The translations under genes and the position numbers were made by a program. The notes under the pieces were generated by a model that saw nothing but the letters and a program-made list of their open reading frames with translations, was not told the origin of the DNA and made no database searches. Source: Liolophura sinensis (Eukaryota; Mollusca; Polyplacophora; Chitonida; Chitonidae). From it: DNA of 64,000 nt. Positions 55,921 to 64,000 of the stretch are shown here, piece after piece. Location of the stretch: contig NC_088302.1 in assembly GCF_032854445.1 (NCBI RefSeq), positions 6,941,338-7,005,337 on the forward strand. The letters are read 5' to 3'. How positions within the stretch are numbered: position 1 is the stretch's first letter; each line of letters begins with the position of its first letter.

Positions 55921-57459
55921 TACTCTCCCAAAAAAGAAACGCAACATCCGATTCGTTTTATCCAAATATGAATTTTTCAACATCATCTTAAATACAAAAA
56001 TAAGCATCACATGACACTGAAATTTTCCACACTGGTTGTTCAGACTTTTAAGTTAATTACAATGTCAAAATTTATCACATTTAAGTCCATAGCACTCAGA
56101 TGACGTCACTGCAAAGTCAATATCTGCTATGCCCACCATTAACCCGTAACACAGCGCGAATCCGTCTCGGCATAGACATGATCAATCGGCGAATACGGTT
56201 TTGCGGAATTCTTCTCCATTCTTGGTCAAGAGCCTGCAGCACTTCTTGCTGAGTTTGGGGCGCTGGATGACGACTGAGCAAGCGTTTTCCCAAGTCATCC
56301 CACAAATGTTCTATTGGGTTCAAATCTGGTGATTTGGACGGCCAGGGCAGCACTGTTACGTTCTGGTTCTCCAGAAAGTCAACCGTAGCACGAGTTGTAT
56401 GCGGCCGAGCGTTGTCGTGCTGAAAAACTTCCCTACGAAGGTCCATTATGGGCAGCATGTGTGGCGTCAAAACCTCATCTCTGTATCGAGCGGCGTTAAG
56501 GTTGCCTGGGATGTGCACCAGTTGAGATTTTCGGGCGTATGATATGGCACCCCACACCATCACACTTCCTCCACCGAAATTGTCGACTTCAAGGACGCAG
56601 TTCCTTGCGAACCTCTCATTTCGGCGTCTGTAGACGCGTGTACGGCCATCTCTTTTCTCCAGCATGAATCTGGATTCATCGCTGAACCAGACTCGCCTCC
56701 AATTTCGCAGATTCCAGTCCCTTAATCTGTTGCACCATCGTACTCTTGCGCGTCGATGCTGTTGTCTCAGTACTACGCCAAAGTAAGGACGTCTGGGACG
56801 TAAGCCGTTTTCACGGAGATGGTTCCTGACTGTCTGTGCCGATATTCGTCGGAGACCTGGGACATTTGATGCTGTTTCTGTTGCTGTTACGGTTCGGTTT
56901 CTGAGATGAAGTAACCGGATGTAACGGTCTTGGGCTGCTGTTGTGACCCTAGGTCGGCCATAACGTTGACGGTCAGCTGTTGAACCGGATTGCTGGTACC
57001 GTTGCCAGAGCCGGGAAATCGTGCTCCGGTGAACATGATAAAGTCTAGCGACTGCATTCTGTGATTCACCGGCGAGGAGTCGACCAATGACGATGTTCCG
57101 GGTAGCGGTGTCTAGTCTTGGCATATCTTGGCAGGTTGGAGAAGCAACTTAGTGACTGAATTCAACGGAACGGTTATGTGTCTTTTATACCCATTAAATC
57201 CGCTTAAAAATACGGCATGATTCGCAGGTGCAACTGTCCTAAGTTTTTCTCTACGAATCCCTCGCGCAGCGTTACACAAAGGCCGACCCTTAAGTCACGT
57301 GTGACCAACAGACACTATCTGGTGTTTAAATTCAATTATCGTACATTTACATTATAATATGATCATGTTGTCATGTCTCAATCACGCCAATTTTTTGAAG
57401 AATTTATGATTGATCTTTTGGGGGAGGGGGGAATGTTGCGTTTCTTTTTTGGGAGAGTA
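55921..57459 (-). mobile_element. Intact Tc1-like DNA transposon
   Basis: 1539 bp with perfect 27-bp inverted repeats (55921-55947 and 57433-57459) beginning TACTCTCCCAAAAAAGAAAC. TA is duplicated at 55919-55920 and 57460-57461. Removing the element at TA restores the LINE codons (D-N-V-L-T, compare D-D-I-L-T in copy C) in frame. It carries one complete transposase gene. The ends differ from those of the other two Tc1-like elements here, so it is a separate family. Confidence 0.96.
56117..57124 (-). CDS. Tc1-like transposase, intact (DD34E)
   Basis: A 335-residue open frame from ATG 57124 to the stop at 56117, the normal Tc1-family length. The start MPRLD parallels the MPRLT start of the other Tc1-like genes. 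Residues about 1-45 and 55-110 form the paired helix-turn-helix DNA-binding region (VARLYHVHRSTISRLWQRY), with a GRPRV AT-hook-like motif at 56-60 between them. The DDE catalytic domain follows: D149 in FSDESRF, GGGSVMVWGAIS at 184-195, D237 in QHDNARPHTTR and E272 in SPDLNPIEHLW. There are 34 residues between the last two, so DD34E. It lies alone between perfect terminal repeats and would cut and reinsert the element at TA sites in the nucleus. No stop or frameshift is present, so it may be recently or currently active. Activity is inference. Confidence 0.96.
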   Translation of the reverse strand: MPRLDTATRNIVIGRLLAGESQNAVARLYHVHRSTISRLWQRYQQSGSTADRQRYGRPRVTTAAQDRYIRLLHLRNRTVTATETASNVPGLRRISAQTVRNHLRENGLRPRRPYFGVVLRQQHRRARVRWCNRLRDWNLRNWRRVWFSDESRFMLEKRDGRTRVYRRRNERFARNCVLEVDNFGGGSVMVWGAISYARKSQLVHIPGNLNAARYRDEVLTPHMLPIMDLRREVFQHDNARPHTTRATVDFLENQNVTVLPWPSKSPDLNPIEHLWDDLGKRLLSRHPAPQTQQEVLQALDQEWRRIPQNRIRRLIMSMPRRIRAVLRVNGGHSRY

Positions 57460-58949
57460 TATTAACTTTACCACACGATGTAGCTAATGAATTAGCTGAA
57501 ACGATTTCCAAGAATTCTTCTTCTGAGAATTATACTTCAAAATTCCAACATATTAAAAACCAGAAGGAGCCCTTTTTTTCTAAGAATTTAGAAGATTATA
57601 ATTGTCCTCTTAATATTGAGGTAGTTAAACTGCATTAAAAAGGCCCACGATACTACTTCTGGCCTTGATAACATCAATAATCCGACACTTACATATATAA
57701 ACTTATATATTTTAAGTTTCTGGATCATTTACAGAGCCACTGTAGACTCTCTTGGACTTGCTTAATAATATTTGGATAACCGGTAATTTCCCACCATCGT
57801 GGAGGGAGGCGTGTATAATCCCGGTTGCCAAACCGGGTAAGGATCATACTGATCCAATTTATTACCGTCCCACAGTTCTTAGCAGCTGTGTCTTTAACAC
57901 TATGATCAACGATAGACTTGTTTGGTTTCTTTTATCTAATATTCAGTGTGGTTTTCGTCAAGGTCGAACTATTTTAGACACCTTGTTCGATTTGAAGGTT
58001 TTATTCGTGATGTTTTTGTTAATAATGAACATGTGGTGTCGATATTTTTTGAACTTAAAAAGGCCTACGACACCACACGGAAATATGTTATTTTAAAAGA
58101 CCTCGCGGATATGGGATTAAAGAGTCGCTTACCTTTATTTATAACTCAGTTTTTATCACATCGTCAGTTAAAGGTACGGGTTGGCCCACTTTTTTAAACT
58201 CATGAGCAGGAAATGGGTGTACACCAGGGCAGTATTCTATCAGCAACTATGTTCAGCATAAAAATAAATAGCCTAGCAATAACATTAACATCTGGCACAG
58301 AGGGTTCTTTATACGTGGATGATTTCCTTATATGGTATCGTGCTAAAACCGTTAGTATGCATTTTTGTAACAAACGGAAACTTCATCGTAACCACGAGCT
58401 TAATTTTTGTGGTGAACAGATTAAAATTGTTGGAGAAACAAAATTTTTAGGTATACTATTTGATAGTAAGTTATCTTTTATATCTCATATAAAAATGCTT
58501 GAAGCTACATGTACAAAGGTTCTGGAGATAATTAAGGTCATGTCTAGCACCGATGGGGGTGCTGACCGATCAGTTTTACTTAATTTATATCGTTCTCTGG
58601 TGAGGTCTAAATTGGATTAAGGGTCTACCATTTACGGTTCCGCTAGGAAGTCGTATATTAAAATGTTAGATAATATTCATCACCAAGGTTTGAGGCTCAG
58701 CCTTGGTGCTTTTAGAACCTCACTAGTTGAGCGTTTACACGCGGAGGCAAAAGCGCCTTCTTTATATAACCGACCTATAAAACTGAGCCTTCAATATGCT
58801 ACAAATCTCAAAGCTTATCCAACAAACTCTGCCTACTAATGTGTTTTCAATCCATCTAATGGAGATCAATTTAAAAAATGTCCTAAGAAGATCCCTCCGT
58901 TTGGTCTTCCTATACGGGACCTTATTGTGAAAGCTAACATCAAGCTAGA

Positions 58950-59092
58950 TTTTTTTATTTATTTATTTATTTATTTGATTGGTGTTTTACGCCGTACTCA
59001 AGAATATTTCACTTATACGACGGCGGCCAGCATTATGGTGGGAGGAAACCTCGCCCGCAGGTTGCTGGCAGACCTTCCTACCTATGAGCTCT
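58950..59092 (-). repeat. SINE insertion in LINE D with 11-bp duplication
   Basis: The plus strand reads TTTATTTATTTATTTATTTA, GGTGTTTTACGCCGTACTCA, TTTCACTTATACGACGGCGG and CAGCATTATGGTGGGAGGAA, the reverse complement of the main SINE body and tail. ATCAAGCTAGA flanks it at 58939-58949 and 59093-59103. The tRNA-like head is absent (5'-truncated). It is among the best-preserved SINE copies here, hence relatively young. Confidence 0.94.
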
Positions 59093-60296
59093 ATCAAGCT
59101 AGAGGATATAGCTCCGGTGCTTTTCCAGAGTCTCCTCCCTGGTTTCTTCCACAACCTAAACTAATGATCTACGCAAATGTAATCAATCAAATAAAAATCC
59201 TCTTATTCAGAAAAGTTTTGCTGAAATCAAGGATAATTTTATGGATTATAAATTTATATATACTGAGAGGTCAAATGATGGGGACAGGGTTGCGGCTGCG
59301 GCTGTCTTAGAACAGCCGGTCAGTCTTCTTCGTCTACCACTTTCATCTATCTTTTCTGCAGAGGCCAGAGCTATACTCCTGGCCTTATCATATGTTTCTG
59401 CCCAGAGGGCTGTGATATGCAGCGGCTCGCTGTCTTGCCTTTTGGCAATTCGGAGTAAGAAATTTAAAAATCCATTCATACTTGAGATATTAGCCACATG
59501 TAGGAAACATTTAAAAAAGGTAAAGATATTATATTTGTTGCATCGCAAGTCACATTGGTATCTATGGAAACACAGTAGTGGATAGGGAAGTGAAAGCTGC
59601 CCTGTAAAAACCTGTATCTCGGGTTAAAATCCCTTATACTGACGTGACGTCTAATATTCTTAAATATATTCGTCGCCTTTGGCAGGGTGAATGGGTCTTG
59701 CAGGTTTGTAATAAACTGCTTGCTATTCATCCTGTCATTGGCTACAATGCCTCTCCTTGTTAAATGTCTCGTAGAGACCAAGTAGTTTTGAACGAGGTGT
59801 CGTATTGGGCATTCTCATGTGACACACAGTTTCATCTTAGATGGGAGCAGTGCCCCCGAATGTGTTGGATGTGATGCAGAATACGGCAGCAAACATATCT
59901 TGGTTGACTGTGTTGATTTATCCATGTTCAGCAGAGATTCTACACGGTCAACTCGATAAATGATTTGTTTGACTGCATCACTGGCGATGTTGTCAAATTA
60001 TTTGAAGGCCATTGGCCTTTATCAGAAGATGTTAATTGTAATTGTCATAAATATTTATAGATAAAAATTTATATATACATACAGATTTTTTGATATACTA
60101 TTTTTAAAATATGCTGGTTTACGAATTTTAACTGGTTTTTGGTTGTTCTTATCTGAGTTTAAACAAGTCCGAACATTTACGGTTCATTTTTGATGTTCTC
60201 ACCACCATAACGAAAACATCCACCGCCTCATTTTTTCGCAGTTTTTGTCACGATATGGCTGAAATATTGCCGATCTGGCCTTAAACAATAATCAGT

Positions 60297-61586
60297 CGTA
60301 TAAAACTGGGCCTTCAATATGCTACTAAGCTTAAAAAACGTCCAACAAAACCTGCCTACGACTGTGTTTTAATCTGTATATGTAGACAAATATACTAAAT
60401 GTCCCAACAGTATCCTTTCGTTCGGTCTTCGTGTTCGAGACCATATTTTGGAAGCCGACATCAAGCCTGAGGACATAGCTCCGGTATCTTTCCCAGACTC
60501 TCCTTCATGGCTTTTCCACTACCTAAATTGATATTTGATATACGTCAACACAATAAATTACATACAAACCCTCTGATAATTCAGCAAAGTTTTGCTGAAA
60601 TTAAGGCTGATTATCCGGATTATAAATTTATATATACTGACGGGTCGAAGGATGGGGACAGGGTTGCCGCTGCAGCTGTCTTAGAACATCGGGTCACCTC
60701 CCTTCGTCTTCCATCCTCATCTTCAATCTTTTCTGCAGAGGGCTATACTCCTGGCCTTATCGTATGTTTCTTCTGGGCTTGCCCAGAGGGCTGTGATATG
60801 CAGAGACTGGCTTGCTTGTCTTTTGGCAATTCAGAATAAAAAATTTAAAAATCCGTTGGTCCTTCAAATTTTAGCCATACATAGAAACTAATTAGAAGAG
60901 GTAAAGATATTATATTCTGTTGGCTGGCTTCCTCTCCGGTCGTACGTGGGAAGGTCTGTCATCAACCTGCGAATGGTCGTGGGTTTCCCCCGGGCTCTGC
61001 CCGGATTCCACCCACCATAACGCTGGCCGCCGTCGTATAAATGAAATATTTTTAAGTACGGCGTAAAACACCAATGAAATAAATAAATAAATATATTCTG
61101 TTGGATACCGAGTCATATTGGTATCCATGGAAACTCAGTCGCAGACAGGGAGGCGAAAGCTGCCCTCAATAAACCCATATCTAAGACTAAAATCCCGTAT
61201 TTTGACATAAAGTCTAATATTCTTAAATATATTCGTCGCCTTTGGCAGGGTGAATGGAACTTGCAGGTCCATAACCAGCTGCATGCTATTCATCCTGTCT
61301 ATGGCTATAATTCTTATACTCTTGGCATGTCTCGTAGAGATCAAGTAGATATAACAAGATGCCGTGTCGGGCATTCTCCTGTAACACACAATTTTATCCT
61401 GAAAGGGAGCGTGTCGGATGCGGTGGTTAATACAGCATCAAACATGTCCTTGTTGACTGTGTAGACCTTACTTATATTTGGCAAAGATTTTACATTGTCA
61501 GCTCTATATGTGACTTATTTGACAGCGTCGCTGGCGATGATGGCATTGATTACTTTAAGCATATAGATCTCTATTATAAGATATAG
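60297..61586 (+). pseudogene. LINE ORF2 C-terminal half, copy E
   Basis: It contains the segment after the RT (LQYATKL-like, KCPNSILSFGLRVRDHIL, 60310-60450). The RNase H domain has FIYTDGSKDGDRVAAAAVLE (60625-60690) with the first Asp and SIFSAEG (60725). The second acidic segment is shifted in frame, and the SINE lies before the DREAKAAL-like end at 61140-61170. The C-terminal region follows, with VRRHTRC-like and HFILKGS residues to about 61586. There is no EEP or RT. RNase H would remove RNA from the cDNA hybrid. This fragment is inactive. Confidence 0.8.
60924..61091 (+). repeat. SINE insertion in LINE E with 13-bp duplication
   Basis: Body CTGGCTTCCTCTCCGGTCGT, CAACCTGCGAATGGTCGTGG and CACCCACCATAACGCTGGCC, tail GTCGTATAAATGAAATATTT with AATGAAATAAATAAATAAA. 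TATATTCTGTTGG flanks it at 60911-60923 and 61092-61104. The tRNA-like head is missing. Confidence 0.95.
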
Positions 61587-61826
61587 CTCTTCTTACATTA
61601 TTTCTTGTTTATATATACACATTAGAATTTTAAAACATGATTGTGGGTTTTAACGGAGGTTTGGTTGTTTTAACGGGTTTTAAACACGTCTGGCCTTTTA
61701 TTTGCTTTATATCTTCACATTCTCTTCTTGAAAAGCGTATACTGATTTATAGATTAAAACATGTTCTCGCATGATATGGTTGAAAAATTGCCGATGTGGC
61801 GTAAAGCCACATTCATTCATTCATTC

Positions 61827-63452
61827 ATTTTAGTCCGAGCCATTGTCTTGGAGCATAATAGATTACCCTTAATAACTGATGGTTTTATTTGTGTTCTATG
61901 TATTCGCTATTTGATTACTTTGAGCCCTTTATGTGTAAATTAAACCAAGATATGCCATAGTTTGAACACCGATTTACATGTACCTGGGGACCCTTAAGCT
62001 GTTACCATGACTTCACGCCGTATCCATTTCAGCCCTAAAATGTGGAAATGAACTCCGATTTGCAGTGGGCATCAATCTTTTCCCTCTGTTTGAGCTCTTA
62101 GCAGAAATGCATAATCCACGCTATGCTCATTTCTTTGACAATTTTATGAAGGGATATTCCTTGCATCATAACGGGGACAAATATGTGTTTATAAAGTGTC
62201 CTGGTTTAAAACAATTTTTACCTACAGGGCAGATGCAATAAAATTTTAATTAGAATTTTTTGTTTATTTATTGATTTCATCGGGGCTTAACGCCGTACTC
62301 AAGAATATAAAATTTTATGTCTCTACTTGATATTCTGAGAACAATGGCCTCAGAAAAGTCGGAGAACCTTTGACGAATATTTTTCTTAAAGCAAAGAGGG
62401 ATATCGCTTCTTCTTCTGTAATATTTCTGTTCAGATATTTCTACAGCTAAACTTGTCCACCAGTGTAGAGTTGTCATCAAATGAAAATATATAGTTTGTC
62501 TGATCTCTGCCTGAATGTATATACATATAAGGACATTACATTCTCAGGCCAAAACACATCTGGACAAATAGCTATTGTTCCTTTTGTCCATAATGAAAGC
62601 AACAGGTTCTAAAAACACCAAAGGAGACACGGGCTCTTTTGATCGAGCATCCACCACATTTTGGTGTAGCTCGGTCATCCATGGTCATTTTCAAATGTTC
62701 TGTACACCATCCCGATATGTGATGCCCCGCCATCATTGGCTCGGTTTACACGCGGGTCGATGATACCCTATGAACCTCAGGGTGCGGTTGTTTAAAACTG
62801 ATTTAAAACTTAATGCCAGATTTAATTGTAAGCCAAGTCATCCCTTTTTGCACTTATCCTAAAAAATTGTGTAACATTATATTACGTACGAACTAAAACT
62901 GCTGTCCTTATACTTTTGACTTTGGGGAGGTGCACTGGCTGCAGAGTTTGGATAACAATTTGAATATAAAGCATGACTTAATGCCAGTATTAGCCAATAG
63001 AGTTTGGAGTAACTGGGCCTGGATAATGATGACACCAGTCTTCCCTGTATACTCAGCGCCATCACCCTTCTGTCGTCCTGATTATAATTAAATACTTTCA
63101 CAAATCTTTACCGTGACAAAGTATTATGTATTTTACTACCGAAAAGTATATATTTGACACAGGAATTAATTAAATCGATACATCAGAAAAAGTACAGATT
63201 TTCAGCTGAAAATGTCGGCTATAGTGGAAAGTGGCCCTCATTGTGAAAAATGTTGACCCTGGCGAGGCCCGTAAGGAAAATCCAGACGAAATTTGGTCTT
63301 TCTATAACTAAACATACGTATTTCCTGAAAACTGGCATGTACTTGTTCTACACTACATATACTTGGACTCGGGTCACATATGTTGCTAATTATATTAGTA
63401 CCCCTTCAAAGCCTTTTCTACTTATCTGTCGCTGCGAGCTATACACTTCATC
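61827..63452. other. Stretch without recognisable gene
   Basis: No frame with a recognisable domain. Short frames at 62575-62763 and 62877-63101 (minus) are not called. It contains a small SINE tail fragment at 62261-62308. Confidence 0.5.
62261..62308 (-). repeat. SINE 3' tail fragment
   Basis: The plus strand reads GTTTATTTATTGATTTCATC then GGCTTAACGCCGTACTCAAG, the reverse complement of the main SINE 3' end. It is very short, with a tail about 48 bp long. Confidence 0.75.
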
Positions 63453-63535
63453 GATATCTTTGCGACTTGAAGGTCGTCTTCGATTATCTAGCGTAAATTT
63501 TTGACAATGAATAAATGAATTTCTGTGCTTACCTT
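63453..63535 (+). repeat. Dispersed repeat, pair member 2
   Basis: GGTCGTCTTCGATTATCTAG, CGTAAATTTTTGACAATGAA and ATTTCTGTGCTTACC correspond to 49895-49990. The surrounding CTTATCTGTCGCTGCGAGC at 63421 also resembles 49782-49800. Confidence 0.7.
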
Positions 63536-64000
63536 TGTTCTGGCACGTTTTTGTAATGGATTCCTTGTTCTTTAAATGAAAGGAAGGACATATATAGAAT
63601 TTGAAGTAATGTATACGGAACCTTCCCACAAAGCATTTTATAATGACGATGCTGGAGTCATGCCATAATCATTAATTTATAATGGCTATCACTGGTGAAT
63701 GCTTCCCGTTATGTGCTTTCCGGGTTGCAGATTACGTAATAACTACCGCAATATGATCTACCAATGCGCATTGACATTCAAACTGACTGGATCCTACATC
63801 AGCGTTATCGTTCATCCATAACTCACTATATAGTGCGTTTTTTTTTTACAACCTCAAAGACGAGTTCTTCGTACTTAATTATCAACTCGCATGCATTCAA
63901 TGCATATGCTTTCTCTATTTCAATCATAAATGCTTTCTATTAATCAGATACTTGTGTGTATTAATCGATTGCTTTATTATTGGAAGTAAGCAGTGGTGAA
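63536..64000. other. Terminal stretch without recognisable gene
   Basis: AT-rich. Near 63650 the piece GGAGTCATGCCATAATCATT resembles the last bases of the LINE tail. Nothing else is recognised before the window ends. Confidence 0.45.

Larger units (their letters stand above)
54844..60030 (+). pseudogene. LINE ORF2 polyprotein, copy D (split and broken)
   Basis: The ATG at 54844 (MFSLDKIIQ) is followed by a 4-bp insertion that shifts the frame. EEP has LQETHLKTSD near 54955, a GDFN motif altered to VNFN near 55260 (catalytic Asp lost), SAIDLTITDPS near 55405 and SDHFPII near 55485. The linker ends at 55920 where the Tc1-like element enters. RT resumes at 57460 with IIPVAKPGKDHTDP (57820), FRQGRTILDTLF (57955), FFELKKAYDTT (58045), QGSILSATMFSIKIN (58225) and YVDDFLIWYRA (58315). 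About 100 bp is lost after YVDD. The thumb extends to 58920 and RNase H (FIYTERSND, SAEARAILLALS) spans 59165-59590. In that RNase H the first Asp of TDGS is Glu. The C-terminal zinc region ends near 60030. Inactive. Confidence 0.87.
53213..60296 (+). mobile_element. LINE copy D with nested Tc1 and SINE
   Basis: It starts within the 5' UTR (TTACTTGGAGAGAGACGGAA), so it lacks about 200 bp of the 5' end. ORF1 runs from 53387, ORF2 from 54844, and the 3' end is near 60296, without clear ATTC units, where copy E begins. An intact Tc1-like transposon (55921-57459) interrupts the linker before the RT, and a minus-strand SINE (58950-59092) lies before RNase H. Both insertions can be removed at their duplications to give continuous LINE sequence. 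Confidence 0.9.
60297..61826 (+). mobile_element. LINE copy E, 5'-truncated
   Basis: It begins abruptly in the post-RT region (AAACTGGGCCTTCAATATGC) directly after the end of copy D. It carries RNase H and the C-terminal region, and ends with GATGTGGCGTAAAGCCACAT and ATTC repeats at 61805-61826. A SINE (60924-61091) interrupts it. Confidence 0.88.

Noticed and set aside
58950-59092. TTTA repeat array as a CRISPR-like or satellite array
   Set aside because: It is the reverse-complement A-rich tail of a SINE with a target-site duplication.

Overview
The window looks like repeat-rich, AT-rich nuclear DNA of an invertebrate animal, most likely a mollusc. I base this on the transposon types and on tRNA-derived SINEs whose tails resemble repeats I associate with molluscan genomes. 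That placement comes from memory of the families and was not tested by a search. I see no convincing host gene, rRNA, functional tRNA, CRISPR array or operon. Only one long open reading frame is intact: a 335-aa Tc1-like transposase at 56117-57124 (minus strand).

The dominant component is one family of non-LTR retrotransposon (LINE). ORF1 is gag-like with three CCHC knuckles. ORF2 carries an endonuclease (EEP), a reverse transcriptase with a YVDD box, an RNase H and a C-terminal Cys/His region. The 3' end is a short (ATTC)n tail. Larger copies are B (5169-8700, +), F (21679-28956, -), C (39964-44668, +), D (53213-60296, +) and E (60297-61826, +). Fragments lie at 1050-1218, 4707-5168, 8706-10865, 14195-14775, 48544-48580 and 52497-52671. 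Every copy is decayed. A second, unrelated LINE lies at 10877-13641 (-).

Other elements are nested in these. A Penelope-like element whose GIY-YIG endonuclease lies upstream of the reverse transcriptase (1219-4706) interrupts a LINE, and two fragments of it interrupt other LINE copies. Tc1-like DNA transposons sit inside LINE F (26506-28058), inside LINE D (55921-57459, intact) and inside a short repeat (50093-51641) whose uninterrupted paralogue survives at 48675-48872. A decayed mariner-like transposase lies at 139-1040. SINE copies with target-site duplications interrupt LINE D, LINE E and the Penelope-like element.

From about 15.6 to 39 kb the background is an old non-coding unit present three times in the same orientation, with conserved blocks in the same order. 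Element F and a TTAA-flanked MITE (30960-31290) inserted into it. The remaining stretches (roughly 45.6-48.5, 51.8-52.5 and 61.8-64 kb) show only small repeats. The nesting gives a relative history: old unit duplications, then LINEs, then Penelope-like, Tc1 and SINE insertions.
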